Positions 18,060 through 26,347 of a stretch of 64,000 bases of DNA are shown here, piece by piece. The position numbers and the translations under genes were made by a program. This stretch comes from Streptomyces gilvus (GTDB taxonomy: Bacteria > Actinomycetota > Actinomycetes > Streptomycetales > Streptomycetaceae): positions 83,663 through 147,662 of the forward strand of contig NZ_JAKWBE010000020.1 of the NCBI RefSeq assembly GCF_022513565.1, in the 5' to 3' direction. The notes beneath the pieces were generated by a model that saw only the letters and a program-made list of their open reading frames with translations, did not search any database and had not been told where the DNA came from. Position 1 is the first letter of the stretch. The number at the start of each line of letters is the position of its first letter.

Positions 18060-18101
18060 ACCGACGGCACCGCGGAGCCGAACGGCACCGCCGAGCACAC
18101 G

Positions 18102-18157
18102 AAAGCGCCGGTCCGCTCTGGCCGCGTCCCCCGCGGGCCACCTCGAACCGGCGCCTT
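18102..18157 (+). terminator. Nested hairpin terminator after the TetR gene
   Basis: Outer arms GCGCCGGT (18105-18112) and ACCGGCGC (18147-18154) enclose a second hairpin (TGGCCGCG with CGCGGGCCA). It ends in CTTCTC. The remaining 18158-18500 is C-rich non-coding sequence with repeated CCCCCGTT-like words and no gene that I can support. Confidence 0.6.
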
Positions 18158-18501
18158 CTCGTGCTCCCCCGTTCTCTCTTCTCCCCCGTTCCCCCCGTTG
18201 GGACCCCCGTCGTGGTCGTTCCCCCGGGTTCCCCCGTGCCTCGCTCCCGCCGACCACCGCCGGCGGAAGGAGCGGATCGCGGGCCGCTCCGTTCCGGCGC
18301 CCCGTGTCGCCGGTGCCGGAGCCGCGCCCCTTCTCCGTGTCACCACTTTCTCGTTCACGCAGGTCGGGCCCCATCCGCGCGCGTACTCATCTCACTCACT
18401 AGGTACGGATACTCAGTTCTGCGCGCTCACCCCCAGGACGCCGTGTTGCCCACTGGTTACGATCGCCCCCGTGTCCGTACTCCCTCTGGCCGGTTCGGTG
18501 A

Positions 18502-18524
18502 CTGTCAGTGGCGATCGCTAAAGT
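18502..18524 (+). promoter_or_regulatory. RecA-NDp / PafBC-like promoter, leaderless start
   Basis: CTGTCAGTG (18502-18510), 8 bp, TAAAGT (18519-18524), then 7 bp to ATG 18532. The spacing predicts transcription starting at the A of the start codon. Confidence 0.6.
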
Positions 18525-18531
18525 CGCGGGC

Positions 18532-20040
18532 ATGGGACGGATCGCGGTGATCGGCGCCGGGATGGGCGCGATGGCGGCCGCCGCCCGGCTGGCCGTGGCG
18601 GGCCACCGGGTGACGGTGTACGAGCGTACGGAGACGTACGGCGGTGCGGTGCGCCGGTTCGAGCGGGACGGGTTCGGTTTCGACACCGGGCCCGGGCTGC
18701 TGACGCTGCCCGCCGTGTACCGCGACCTGTTCCTCAAGACGGGCAAGGAGCCACTGGAGGACCGCGTCGAGCTGGTCCAGGTCGATCCGTCGTCACGGCA
18801 CGTGTTCGCGGACGGCACGGCGGTGTCCCTGCCGAACGCCTCACGCGCGGGCGTGGTCGCGGCCCTGGACGAGGCGCTGGGCGCGGGGGCCGGACAGCGC
18901 TGGGGCGACTTCCTGGTGCGGGCCCGGGAGGCCTGGGACCGCACCCGCAGGCCCCTGCTGGAGGAGCCCCTGTGGCCGAACTGGCAGGTGCTGGCGGAAC
19001 GCGAGCCCTATCCGGCGGTACCGCACAAGAAGCTGCTGCGGACCCGGCGGGCGTCGACCCTGGCGGAGATCGGGGCGTGGGAGCTGCGCGATCCGCGTCT
19101 GGCCGCGCTGTTGGACGGTTACGCCCTCGCGCACGGTGTGGACCCCGGCACCGCTCCGGCGAGCGCGGCGGTGCTGCCGTACATGGAGCACGCGTTCGGT
19201 ACCTGGTATGTGCGCGGTGGCGTGAGGGAGTTGGCCCGTGCGGTGTACGAGCGGTGCGTCGCGCGGAAGGTCGAGTTCGTCTTCGGCGCGGAGGTCACCC
19301 GGGTACTGGACAAGGACGGCCGGGCGGCCGGGATCGAGCTGGCCGACGGGACGGTGGCGGAGGCGGACACCGTCGTCGGGGCGGGCCCGTGGCGCATGCG
19401 CGGGCTTGTACGGGGGCGGGAGCCGTACGGCACGAAGGACCTCGCACCCCACGCCGAGGACCGGCACCCCGGCCGCGTGGTGGTGTGCCTCGCGCTGCGC
19501 GGCGCGCGGGAGTCGGGGGCGGTGCACCGCACGGTGGTGCACTCCGACGACGCCGAGGGCGAACTCGACCTGTTCCGGCACGGGCACACGCCCGACCGGC
19601 CGACGGTCCGCGTCGACCGCCCGGATGACCCCGCCCTTCGCCCGGACGCCGATCACGAGTCGGTGGTCCTGACGGCGACGGTGCCCTCCGCCGCGGAGTA
19701 CGACTGGGCCGCGCCCGGCGCCGCCGACGCCTTCGCGGACCGGATGGTGGCCGCCGCCGAGCGCGCGGTGCCGGAACTGCGCCGGCGGACGCTGTGGCGG
19801 GAGGTCCGCACTCCCGTGCACACCGGACAGGAGACGGGCGCCGAGGGCGGTGCCGTGCCCCCGCCCTCGCTCGCCGGTGGGGAAGGCACCCTGCATCCCG
19901 CCAACACCACCGCCGTCCCCGGTCTGTTCAGCGTCGGCGGCTGGTCGCACCCCGGTGGTGGGCTCGCCCATGCCGGGATGTCGGGTGCGCTCGTGGCCGG
20001 GCTGATCGTGGAGGGGGCGGAGTTCCGGGGGTCCCAGTGA
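18532..20040 (+). CDS. CrtI-like NAD(P)/FAD-dependent oxidoreductase
   Basis: 502 aa flavoprotein of the phytoene-desaturase/amine-oxidase superfamily. The dinucleotide-binding motif IAVIGAGMGAMAAAARLA (3-20) is followed by the GG doublet region YERTETYGGAVRRF and DTGPGLLTLP. The C-terminal FAD motif is GLFSVGGWSHPGGGLAHAGMSG. CrtI desaturases share this layout, but no carotenoid genes are near, so the substrate is unknown. ATG 18532 is chosen because the promoter at 18502-18524 places a leaderless transcript exactly there; the open frame to 18508 overlaps the promoter. Confidence 0.85.
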   Translation: MGRIAVIGAGMGAMAAAARLAVAGHRVTVYERTETYGGAVRRFERDGFGFDTGPGLLTLPAVYRDLFLKTGKEPLEDRVELVQVDPSSRHVFADGTAVSLPNASRAGVVAALDEALGAGAGQRWGDFLVRAREAWDRTRRPLLEEPLWPNWQVLAEREPYPAVPHKKLLRTRRASTLAEIGAWELRDPRLAALLDGYALAHGVDPGTAPASAAVLPYMEHAFGTWYVRGGVRELARAVYERCVARKVEFVFGAEVTRVLDKDGRAAGIELADGTVAEADTVVGAGPWRMRGLVRGREPYGTKDLAPHAEDRHPGRVVVCLALRGARESGAVHRTVVHSDDAEGELDLFRHGHTPDRPTVRVDRPDDPALRPDADHESVVLTATVPSAAEYDWAAPGAADAFADRMVAAAERAVPELRRRTLWREVRTPVHTGQETGAEGGAVPPPSLAGGEGTLHPANTTAVPGLFSVGGWSHPGGGLAHAGMSGALVAGLIVEGAEFRGSQ

Positions 20041-20067
20041 GGGGTCCGGTCCAGGGCTGAGGAAGGC

Positions 20068-21060
20068 TCAGAACCGGTACTGCTGCTCGTCGTAGCCGGT
20101 GCCGTGACCCTGGTTCTGGCCCTGGCCGTCGCCCTGGTAGGGGTACTGCTGCTCCTGCGGGAGCTCGCCGCCGTACGTCTCGTCCGTGCGCTGCTGCGGG
20201 ACCCACACCCCGCCGGAGGGGGTCTCGGTGCCGTACGTGCCGGTGCCGTACTGGTCCTGCGTGTACCCCTGCTGGTCGTACTGGCCGTACGAGGCGTCGT
20301 AGCCGCCGCCGTAGGTCTGGGTGCCGATGTACGGGTCGGAGTAGGCCGCGTACTGCTGCTGGCCGCCGGCGTCGTAGCCGTACTGCTGCTGGTTGTAGCC
20401 GGAGTAGTCGTACCCGTAGGTCTGGTCGGCGCCCTGGGCGGCCGTCGCGTACTGGTCCTGGGACTGGCTGGCGTTCGCGTGGGACGGGTCGCCCGCCGGG
20501 TAGCCGGAGTCGCCGCCGTATACGCCGTAGGAGCCGGTGTCCTCCTCCAGGGGCTGCGGCTCGTACACCATGGTGGACTCGGCGGCCGTGGGCTGGGGGG
20601 AACGCGCGGGGGTGAAGACGTCGTCGCGGTCGTAGTCGTCGTCCGCGCCGAAGGACGCGCCGTCCTGGGCGTAGGGGCGCCCCTCGCCGTACCCGGCGTC
20701 CGTGGCGGCCGACTCCAGGTCGGAGACCTCGAGGGCCGGGTCCTCGCGGTCCGCCTTGCCGCGGCGGCGCTTGCTGGTGACGCCGAGCAGATCGCCCTCG
20801 CCCTCGGGGCGCTTGACCGCCCAGCCGGCCGAGAAGCCACGGCGGAAGGACAGGGTGACGTACGTCTGCCCGACCGCGAACGCGGCCGCGCCCAGGCCGA
20901 TGACGACCACCGACCCCATCAGCACCCCGACGACCACGCCGAGGAAGCCGACGAACGCGAGCAGCCGCCAGCGCAGGCGCGCCTTGTACTGCAGCAGCAC
21001 CTCACCCAGCAGCCACAGCGCGACGATGCCGAACGCGATGTAGAGGACCGTCCAGCCCAT
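20068..21060 (-). CDS. Membrane protein with long Tyr/Gln-rich tail
   Basis: 330 aa, conserved in streptomycetes, no assigned function. Three hydrophobic segments occupy residues 1-70 (WTVLYIAFGIVALWLLGE, LLAFVGFLGVVVGVLMGSVV and GLGAAAFAVGQ). A basic linker (SKRRRGKADRED) and ~210 residues of low-complexity sequence rich in Tyr, Gln, Gly and Asp (QQQYGYDAGG, GGYDASYGQYDQQGYTQDQ) follow. The tail is probably cytoplasmic and disordered, reminiscent of condensate-forming or adaptor tails. ATG 21060 has GAGAGGGG upstream; the longer open frame to 21912 is antisense to nothing but overlaps metF and is rejected. Confidence 0.78.
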   Translation of the reverse strand: MGWTVLYIAFGIVALWLLGEVLLQYKARLRWRLLAFVGFLGVVVGVLMGSVVVIGLGAAAFAVGQTYVTLSFRRGFSAGWAVKRPEGEGDLLGVTSKRRRGKADREDPALEVSDLESAATDAGYGEGRPYAQDGASFGADDDYDRDDVFTPARSPQPTAAESTMVYEPQPLEEDTGSYGVYGGDSGYPAGDPSHANASQSQDQYATAAQGADQTYGYDYSGYNQQQYGYDAGGQQQYAAYSDPYIGTQTYGGGYDASYGQYDQQGYTQDQYGTGTYGTETPSGGVWVPQQRTDETYGGELPQEQQYPYQGDGQGQNQGHGTGYDEQQYRF

Positions 21061-21116
21061 GTACGCCCCTCTCCCAGTGACCGCTACGCAGTGTGTCGTA
21101 TACCCGTGCGGCCGGT

Positions 21117-22040
21117 CTAGGCCTGCGGGGAGTGGTGCAGGCCCAGGTTCTCGTAGATTTCCAGCGACGCCGTGGAGTTGTTGAGCGTGATGAAGTGCAG
21201 TCCGGGCACTCCCTCGGCGAGCAACCGCGCGCAGAACTCCGTGGCGAATTCGATACCAATGGAGCGTACAGCGGCCGGATCGTCTTCTGCTGTGAGGATC
21301 CGCTCTTTCAGGGCGGACGGGATGTGGGCGTTGCTGAGCTGTGGCAACCGCTCCAGCATCCTCACACTCGTCACCGGCATCACCTCGGGGATGACCGGGG
21401 TCTCGCAGCCCGCCGTCGCGACCCGGTCGCGCAGCCGCAGATACGACTCGGGCTGGAAGAACATCTGCGTGATGGCGTAGTCGGCGCCGGCCCGGCACTT
21501 GTCGACGAAGCGCGTCACGTCGGCGTCCCAGTCGGCGGAGCGCGGGTGCATCTCCGGGAAGGCCGCCACGCCGACGCAGAAGTCGCCCGACTCCTTGATG
21601 AGCCGGACGAGTTCGGCGGCGTAGGTCAGGCCGTGCGGGTGCGGCACCCACTCGCCCATGGGGTCGCCGGGCGGGTCGCCGCGCACGGCGAGGATGTTGC
21701 GGATCCCGGCGTCGGCGTACTGGCCGATGATGTTGCGCAGTTCGGCGATGGAGTGGTTGACCGCGGTGAGGTGGGCGACCGGGGTGAGGGTGGTGTCCGC
21801 GACGATCTGCTGGGTCTCCTTGACGGTGCCCGCGCGGGTGGAGCCGCCGGCGCCGTACGTCACGGAGACGAAGTCCGGGGCGACCGCCTCGACCCTCCGG
21901 AGCGCACTCCACAGACTGCGCTCGCCCTTGGGCGTCTTGGGTGCCGAGAACTCGAAGGAGTACGTCGTCCTGCCCGTGGCGAGCATGTCACGCACAGTGC
22001 GTGCGCGGTCCGTCCTGGTGGATGCGGTTCCGAGGGCCAT
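21117..22040 (-). CDS. metF: Methylenetetrahydrofolate reductase MetF
   Basis: Reduces 5,10-methylene-THF to 5-methyl-THF with FAD, supplying methyl groups for methionine synthesis. 307 aa single-domain bacterial type with FEFSAPKTPKGE, SVTYGAGGSTR, the segment NILAVRGDPPGD, QMFFQPESYLRLRDR and the C-terminal GLHFITLNNS. ATG 22040 lies 6 nt after TAACCT, so the transcript may be leaderless. It is followed by the Tyr/Gln-rich protein 56 bp downstream. A palindrome at 22112-22128 lies in the leader region and may be an operator. Confidence 0.92.
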   Translation of the reverse strand: MALGTASTRTDRARTVRDMLATGRTTYSFEFSAPKTPKGERSLWSALRRVEAVAPDFVSVTYGAGGSTRAGTVKETQQIVADTTLTPVAHLTAVNHSIAELRNIIGQYADAGIRNILAVRGDPPGDPMGEWVPHPHGLTYAAELVRLIKESGDFCVGVAAFPEMHPRSADWDADVTRFVDKCRAGADYAITQMFFQPESYLRLRDRVATAGCETPVIPEVMPVTSVRMLERLPQLSNAHIPSALKERILTAEDDPAAVRSIGIEFATEFCARLLAEGVPGLHFITLNNSTASLEIYENLGLHHSPQA

Positions 22041-22056
22041 ACCCGCAGGTTAACCA

Positions 22057-22128
22057 GGGGGGCGCGGTCCCCCAACCGAGTCCCGGGAATTTGCCCGAAT
22101 TGCCACCCTGCTGTCCACCCCTTGGACA
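22057..22128. promoter_or_regulatory. metF/thiE intergenic hairpin and palindrome
   Basis: Two dyads lie between metF (start 22040) and the thiE stop (22175). A GC hairpin at 22057-22073 (GGGGG/CCCCC arms) may terminate thiE transcription. TGTCCA (22112-22117), 5 bp, TGGACA (22123-22128) is a perfect 6-bp-arm palindrome in a plausible operator position. The binding protein is unknown. Confidence 0.4.
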
Positions 22129-22174
22129 CCCGGGCGGGACGCGGGGACCAGACGTACGGGCCGGACACCGCCCG

Positions 22175-22831
22175 TCACGGTTGCCGCAGTCGCTTGGCGA
22201 ACTCCGCCGCCGCGGCGCCCGGATCGTCCGCCTCGGTGATCGCGCGGACCACCACGACCCGGCGGGCGCCGGCCTCCAGCACCTCGTCGAGGTTGCCGAG
22301 GTCGATCCCGCCGATGGCGAACCAGGGGCGGTCGGTGCCGAGGGCGGCGGTGTGCCGGACCAGACCGAGGCCGGGGGCGTGCCGTCCGGGTTTGGTGGGG
22401 GTGGGCCAGCAGGGGCCGGTGCAGAAGTAGTCGACGCCGTCCTGGACGGCGGCCGCCTCGGCCTCCGCCTCCGCGTGGGTGGAGCGGCCGATGAGGACGT
22501 CGTCGCCGAGGATCGCGCGGGCGGCGGGCACCGGCAGGTCCCCCTGGCCGAGGTGGAGCACGTCCGCCGCGGCCGCGTGGGCGACGTCCGCGCGGTCGTT
22601 GACCGCCAGCAGCCGACCGTGCCGGGCGCAGGCCTCGGCGAAGACCTTCAGGTGCTCCAGCTCCTCGGCCGCCTCCATGCCCTTGTCACGCAGCTGGACG
22701 ATGTCGACCCCGCCGGCCAGCACGGCGTCCAGGAACTCGGGGAGGTCACCCTGGCGCCTGCGGGCGTCCGTGCACAGGTAGACGCGGGCGTCGGCGAGCC
22801 GGGCGCGGGCGGTGGTGGCGGCGATGGACAT
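22175..22831 (-). CDS. thiE: Thiamine phosphate synthase ThiE
   Basis: Couples HMP-pyrophosphate with thiazole phosphate to thiamine phosphate. 218 aa TIM barrel with YLCTDARRRQGDL, VDIVQLRDKGM, LLAVNDRADVA, HLGQGDLP, IGRSTHAEAEAEAA, DYFCTGPCWPTPTKPGR and the phosphate loop WFAIGGIDLGN. Unlike thiOSG it lies on the minus strand about 2.4 kb away, and I see no TPP riboswitch in front of it. A large inverted repeat (22859-22952) occupies its leader. Confidence 0.94.
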   Translation of the reverse strand: MSIAATTARARLADARVYLCTDARRRQGDLPEFLDAVLAGGVDIVQLRDKGMEAAEELEHLKVFAEACARHGRLLAVNDRADVAHAAAADVLHLGQGDLPVPAARAILGDDVLIGRSTHAEAEAEAAAVQDGVDYFCTGPCWPTPTKPGRHAPGLGLVRHTAALGTDRPWFAIGGIDLGNLDEVLEAGARRVVVVRAITEADDPGAAAAEFAKRLRQP

Positions 22832-22858
22832 GCGAGGGTCCCCCGGTGTCGTTCCAGG

Positions 22859-22952
22859 CCGGCGTACGGGACGGGGCGTGCCCGCGGCCGTGGCTGCCGC
22901 GGGCCGCGGTGTGCCACGGCCGTGGCCCGGGCGGGCCCGGCCCGTACGCCGG
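22859..22952. repeat. 94 bp long inverted repeat between thiE and the Rv2175c homologue
   Basis: Outer arms CCGGCGTACGGG (22859-22870) and CCCGTACGCCGG (22941-22952) match 12/12. Inner arms CGGCCGTGGC (22885-22894) and GCCACGGCCG (22913-22922) match 10/10, leaving an 18-nt loop. It is downstream of the Rv2175c homologue and upstream of thiE on the same strand, so it may be a terminator or an mRNA structure in the thiE leader. Confidence 0.65.
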
Positions 22953-22981
22953 ACGGTGTTCGGATGATCAGGCTGTTCGGA

Positions 22982-23353
22982 TCAGACGGCGAGCGCCTGG
23001 GCCCGGCGCTTCACCTCCGTGCCGCGATTCTCGCTCAGGGCCTGAGCGGGGGTGCCGGGCAGGCTCTCGTCGGGGGTGAAGAGCCACTCGAGCATCTCCT
23101 CGTCGGAGAAGCCGTCGTCCCGCAGGAGCGTCAGGGTCCCGGACAGGCCCTTGACGACCTTCTGCTCGGCCCCGTCGATGAAGGCGGCGGGGACGTGCAG
23201 TGCGCGGTTCTCACCTCGGCGTACGGCGATGAGCTGGCCCTCCTTGACCAGCTGCCGGACACGCGTCACCTCGACGCCGAGCATCTCGGCGATGTCGGGC
23301 AGGGTGAGCCAGGCGGGGACGAGAGCATCGATCTTTGCGTCAATCTCGGTCAC
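22982..23353 (-). CDS. Rv2175c-family DNA-binding protein
   Basis: 123 aa. A winged-helix/MerR-like motif (LTLPDIAEMLGVEVTRVRQLVKEGQLIAVRRGEN) is followed by a C-terminal helical domain (LRDDGFSDEEMLEWLFTPDES). M. tuberculosis Rv2175c binds DNA and is phosphorylated by the neighbouring kinase PknL (family knowledge). Here a PknL-like kinase lies 4 kb away. The GTG 23353 start is 7 nt after the -10 of a RecA-NDp-like promoter, giving a leaderless transcript; the open frame to 23608 is unlikely. Confidence 0.87.
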   Translation of the reverse strand: MTEIDAKIDALVPAWLTLPDIAEMLGVEVTRVRQLVKEGQLIAVRRGENRALHVPAAFIDGAEQKVVKGLSGTLTLLRDDGFSDEEMLEWLFTPDESLPGTPAQALSENRGTEVKRRAQALAV

Positions 23354-23360
23354 GGGATTA

Positions 23361-23383
23361 AGCGTGCCATCCAGGACTGACAG
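23361..23383 (-). promoter_or_regulatory. RecA-NDp-like promoter of the Rv2175c homologue, leaderless start
   Basis: Minus strand: CTGTCAGTC (23383-23375), 8 bp, CACGCT (23366-23361), 7 bp, GTG 23353. The geometry matches the 18502 and 27431 promoters exactly; the -10 and the last base of the upstream box each deviate from consensus. Confidence 0.45.
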
Positions 23384-23418
23384 TCGGAAGTCGGGGCCGT
23401 CCGACCAGGGCCGAAAGG

Positions 23419-24648
23419 CTAGGCCGTGGCGGCCTTGAGCGGGCGGGTCGGGTCGGCGAGGAGGGCGGGGTCCATCGGTGTGGCCGCCTCGATCAGCCGT
23501 CGGCCCTGGGCCAGGTCCCGGGGCCTGCCCACGGCCAGCAGGGCGATCAGACGGGTCTCGCGCAGCCAGCACACAGACCAGGACGGGCCCGAGGGGTCGC
23601 CGCGCCACAGGGTGGTGTCGGCGGAGGTGTGGTGGCCGGCGTACTGGACGAAGCGGCCGAACTGCTCGGACCAGAAGTACGGCACGGGGTCGTAGACGGC
23701 GGGCGGCGCCCCGGTGGCCGCGGCGATGATGTTCGCGGCGACCGTGCGCGGGCCCTGGAGGGCGTTGTCCCAGTGGTGGACGAGCAGGCGCTCGCCGTAC
23801 CGGCCCGAGGGGAAGGAGGCGCAGTCGCCGACGGCGTGGACGTCGGGCGCGGAGGTGCGCAGGTACGCGTCGGCCACGATCTCGTGGTGGGCGCCGAGTT
23901 CGATGCCGGAGCCGGTGAGCCAGCCGGTGGCGGGGCGGGCGCCGATGCCGACCACCACGGCACCCGCGGGCAGCCGCGAGCCGTCGTCGAGGACGACCTC
24001 GCCGGGTTCGACGCGCTCCACGCGCGCGTGGGTGCGCAGTACGGCGCCGGCGTCCTCGTACCAGGCGGCCATCGGGGCGGCCACCTCGGCGGGCAGCGCG
24101 CCGGCCAGCGGCCGGTCGGCGGCCTCCACGACGGTCACCGAGCAGCCGGCCTCGCGCGCGGCGGTGGCGAACTCGGCGCCGATCCAGCCCGCGCCGACGA
24201 CCACGATGTCGTGCTGCCGGGCGAGCACCGGACGCAGCCGCTCGGCGTCGTCCAGGGTGCGCAGCAGGTGAACACCGGGCACGCCCTCGGCGCCCGGCAG
24301 GCGGACGGGTTCGGCGCCGGTGGCGAGGACCAGGACGTCGTACGGGACGGGCCCGGCCTCGGTGTCCAGTTCGTGGTCGTCCGGGCGCACGCCGAGCGCC
24401 TCGCGTCCCAGCAGGAGTTCGATGCCGAGCGCCTCGAAGTCGACGTCGAAGGCGGAGCCCTCCGACTTGCCGAGCAGGACGGCCTTCGACAGCGGCGGGC
24501 GGTCGTAGGGCTGGTGGGGCTCGGCGCCGATCAGGGTGACGGTGCCCCCGAAGCCCTGTTCGCGCAGGGCGACGGCGGTCTGCACACCGGCCATGCCCGC
24601 GCCGACCACGACCACCCGTCGCTGCGACTGCGTCGTCTGCTCGCTCAC
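23419..24648 (-). CDS. Ferredoxin-reductase-like NAD(P)/FAD oxidoreductase
   Basis: 409 aa, pyridine-nucleotide-disulfide family with the rhodocoxin/putidaredoxin reductase layout. The FAD loop VVVVGAGMAGVQTAVALREQG (~12-32) and PYDRPPLSK come first, then VLATGAEP, the NAD loop IVVVGAGWIGAEFATAAREAG (~147), the FAD motif DVHAVGDCA and a C-terminal reductase domain (PYFWSEQFGRFVQYAG). The electron acceptor is probably a [2Fe-2S] ferredoxin of a P450 or dioxygenase system, none of which is nearby. GTG 24648 lies 6 nt after TATGGT, again a leaderless start. An operator-like palindrome sits in the promoter. Confidence 0.88.
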   Translation of the reverse strand: MSEQTTQSQRRVVVVGAGMAGVQTAVALREQGFGGTVTLIGAEPHQPYDRPPLSKAVLLGKSEGSAFDVDFEALGIELLLGREALGVRPDDHELDTEAGPVPYDVLVLATGAEPVRLPGAEGVPGVHLLRTLDDAERLRPVLARQHDIVVVGAGWIGAEFATAAREAGCSVTVVEAADRPLAGALPAEVAAPMAAWYEDAGAVLRTHARVERVEPGEVVLDDGSRLPAGAVVVGIGARPATGWLTGSGIELGAHHEIVADAYLRTSAPDVHAVGDCASFPSGRYGERLLVHHWDNALQGPRTVAANIIAAATGAPPAVYDPVPYFWSEQFGRFVQYAGHHTSADTTLWRGDPSGPSWSVCWLRETRLIALLAVGRPRDLAQGRRLIEAATPMDPALLADPTRPLKAATA

Positions 24649-24654
24649 CTGATC

Positions 24655-24683
24655 ACCATAGACACTGACGATCCGTCAGTCAG
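24655..24683 (-). promoter_or_regulatory. Promoter with embedded palindromic operator for the FAD oxidoreductase
   Basis: Minus strand: CTGACT (24683-24678), 17 bp, TATGGT (24660-24655), 6 bp to the GTG. The 17 bp palindrome ACTGACGATCCGTCAGT (24664-24680, plus strand) fills the spacer and touches the -35. Its ACTGA/TCAGT ends are the same half-site ends as in the 14545-14570 operator, but the half-sites are spaced differently. Confidence 0.55.
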
Positions 24684-25030
24684 TGGCCCGGTTCCGTGAC
24701 CTGCTCCACAACACTGGTCCCGCGGCCCGGCTGCGACTCCCACTCCCAGGTCTCCTCCAGCCGCACCCGGCCGTCGGGCAGTGCGACGACCGTGGACACG
24801 CAGTGCCCCGAGGACGTCGTCCCGTCGTGCTTGAGCTGCACGTACCGGAAGTCGAGCCGGTCCCCCGACCGGGTACCCACCAGATGCCCGCGTACGACGT
24901 CGCCGCCCGCGTACTCGGCCCAGATCTCGCCGTCCTGTTCGTGGTACGTGAAGCGGGTCCTGGTACCCACCTGACCTGGGGCCTGGTCGGCGACGGGGGC
25001 GAGGACGAGGCCGTCCAGCGAGCGGGACAC
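24680..25030 (-). CDS. Conserved protein of unknown function
   Basis: 116 aa. Compact, strand-rich protein (RFTYHEQDGEIWAEYAGGDVVRGHLVG, DRLDFRYVQL, GHCVSTVVALPDGRVRLEETWEWESQ) that looks like a small beta-barrel of the calycin/MoaF type. I do not recognise catalytic residues. Homologues in streptomycetes are often labelled N-acetylglutamate synthase, for which nothing here gives support. GTG 25030 is chosen; the open frame to 25165 would run antisense into the TPP riboswitch. Its stop is 31 bp before the oxidoreductase start, on the same strand. Confidence 0.75.
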   Translation of the reverse strand: MSRSLDGLVLAPVADQAPGQVGTRTRFTYHEQDGEIWAEYAGGDVVRGHLVGTRSGDRLDFRYVQLKHDGTTSSGHCVSTVVALPDGRVRLEETWEWESQPGRGTSVVEQVTEPGH

Positions 25031-25090
25031 GGCGGGAGGCTCCCTTACAGAGGCTTGGCGGGTCGGGCTAGGGTGGCCACCGTACAAGCA

Positions 25091-25178
25091 CTCGCGGGAG
25101 CCCGGACGCACCGGGCTGAGAGGGAGGCTGGCGGCCTCCGACCGTACGAACCTGATCCGGGTCATGCCGGCGAAGGGA
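25091..25178 (+). ncRNA. TPP riboswitch (THI element) controlling thiO-thiS-thiG
   Basis: Shows the conserved core in order: CGGGAGCCCGG, CACCGGGCTGAGAGGG, the P4/P5 region ACGAACCTGATCCGGGTCAT and GCCGGCGAAGGGAG closing the P1 stem with CTCGCGGGAG. The GGGAGGGG at the 3' end is also the thiO Shine-Dalgarno, so ligand binding most likely sequesters the ribosome site. Established riboswitch class; here seen directly. Confidence 0.93.
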
Positions 25179-25192
25179 GGGGCTGGACGCCC

Positions 25193-26347
25193 ATGCCGTC
25201 ACGTACGTCAGACGTCCTCGTCGTCGGGGGCGGGATCATCGGCCTGGTCACGGCCTGGCGGGCCGCGCAGCGCGGGTTCGCGACCGCCCTGGTCGACCCG
25301 GAGCCGGGCGGCGGGGCCGCCCAGGTGGCCGCCGGGATGCTGGCCGCGGTCACCGAACTGCACTACGGCGAGCAGACCCTGCTCGGCCTCAACCTGGAGT
25401 CGGCACGCAGGTATCCGGACTTCGCGGCCGAGCTCGGCGAGCTCACCGGGGACGACCTCGGTTACCGCCGGTGCGGCACCCTCGCCGTCGCCCTGGACGC
25501 CGACGACCGCGCCCACCTGCGCGAACTGCACGCCCTGCAGCGGCAGTCGGGGCTGGAGTCCGAGTGGTTGTCGGGGCGCGAGTGCCGGCGCCTGGAGCCG
25601 ATGCTCGCGCCGGGCGTGCGCGGGGGGCTCCGGGTCGACGGCGACCATCAGATCGACCCCCGCCGCCTGGCACGCGCGCTGGTGGCGGCGTGCGAGCACG
25701 CGGGCGTGGTCTTCCACCGCGCCTGGGCCGAGCGCCTGAGGGTCGCGGGCGAGCGGGCCGCCGGCGTCACCACGGCCGACGGCACCGAGCTGGGCGCGGG
25801 CCAGGTCGTGCTGGCCGCCGGCAGCCTCAGCGGACGGCTGCCGGGCGTCCCGGACGACGTGCTGCCTCCCGTACGGCCCGTGAAGGGCCAGGTGCTGCGG
25901 CTGACCGTGCCGAAGCGGTACGCGCCGTTCCTGAGCCGCACCGTGCGCGCCGTGGTGCGCGGCAGCAGCGTCTACCTGGTGCCGCGCGAGAACGGCGAGC
26001 TGGTCGTCGGCGCGACCAGCGAGGAGCTGGGCTGGGACACCACGGTCACCGCGGGCGGCGTGTACGAACTGCTGCGCGACGCCCACGAGCTGGTCCCCGG
26101 CATCACCGAACTGCCGCTGACGGAGACCCGCGCGGGATTGCGCCCCGGCTCCCCCGACAACGCGCCGCTGCTCGGCCCGACGCAGCTGCCGGGGCTGCTC
26201 CTGGCCACCGGCCACTACCGCAACGGCGTGTTGCTCACGCCGGTCACCGGCGACGCGATCGCGCACGTCCTGACCACCGGTGAACTTCCCGACGAGGCCC
26301 GTCCGTTCACCCCGAGGCGCTTTACGCGCGTGGAGCAGCCCGCATGA
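25193..26347 (+). CDS. thiO: Glycine oxidase ThiO
   Basis: FAD enzyme that oxidises glycine to the iminoglycine used for the thiazole ring. 384 aa, DAO superfamily: VLVVGGGIIGLVTAWRAAQRG (8-28), GAAQVAAGMLAAVTE, the substrate-site region DGDHQIDPRRLARAL, KGQVLRL, and the C-terminal RAGLRPGSPDNAPLLGPT and GHYRNGVLLTPVTG. First gene behind the TPP riboswitch. Its stop overlaps the thiS start (ATGA), so the three genes are co-translated. Confidence 0.93.
   Translation: MPSRTSDVLVVGGGIIGLVTAWRAAQRGFATALVDPEPGGGAAQVAAGMLAAVTELHYGEQTLLGLNLESARRYPDFAAELGELTGDDLGYRRCGTLAVALDADDRAHLRELHALQRQSGLESEWLSGRECRRLEPMLAPGVRGGLRVDGDHQIDPRRLARALVAACEHAGVVFHRAWAERLRVAGERAAGVTTADGTELGAGQVVLAAGSLSGRLPGVPDDVLPPVRPVKGQVLRLTVPKRYAPFLSRTVRAVVRGSSVYLVPRENGELVVGATSEELGWDTTVTAGGVYELLRDAHELVPGITELPLTETRAGLRPGSPDNAPLLGPTQLPGLLLATGHYRNGVLLTPVTGDAIAHVLTTGELPDEARPFTPRRFTRVEQPA

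Noticed and set aside
20068..21912. 614-codon minus-strand frame covering the Tyr/Gln-rich protein and metF
   Set aside because: The part above 21060 runs through metF in a different frame; the conserved protein starts at ATG 21060 behind a good ribosome site.
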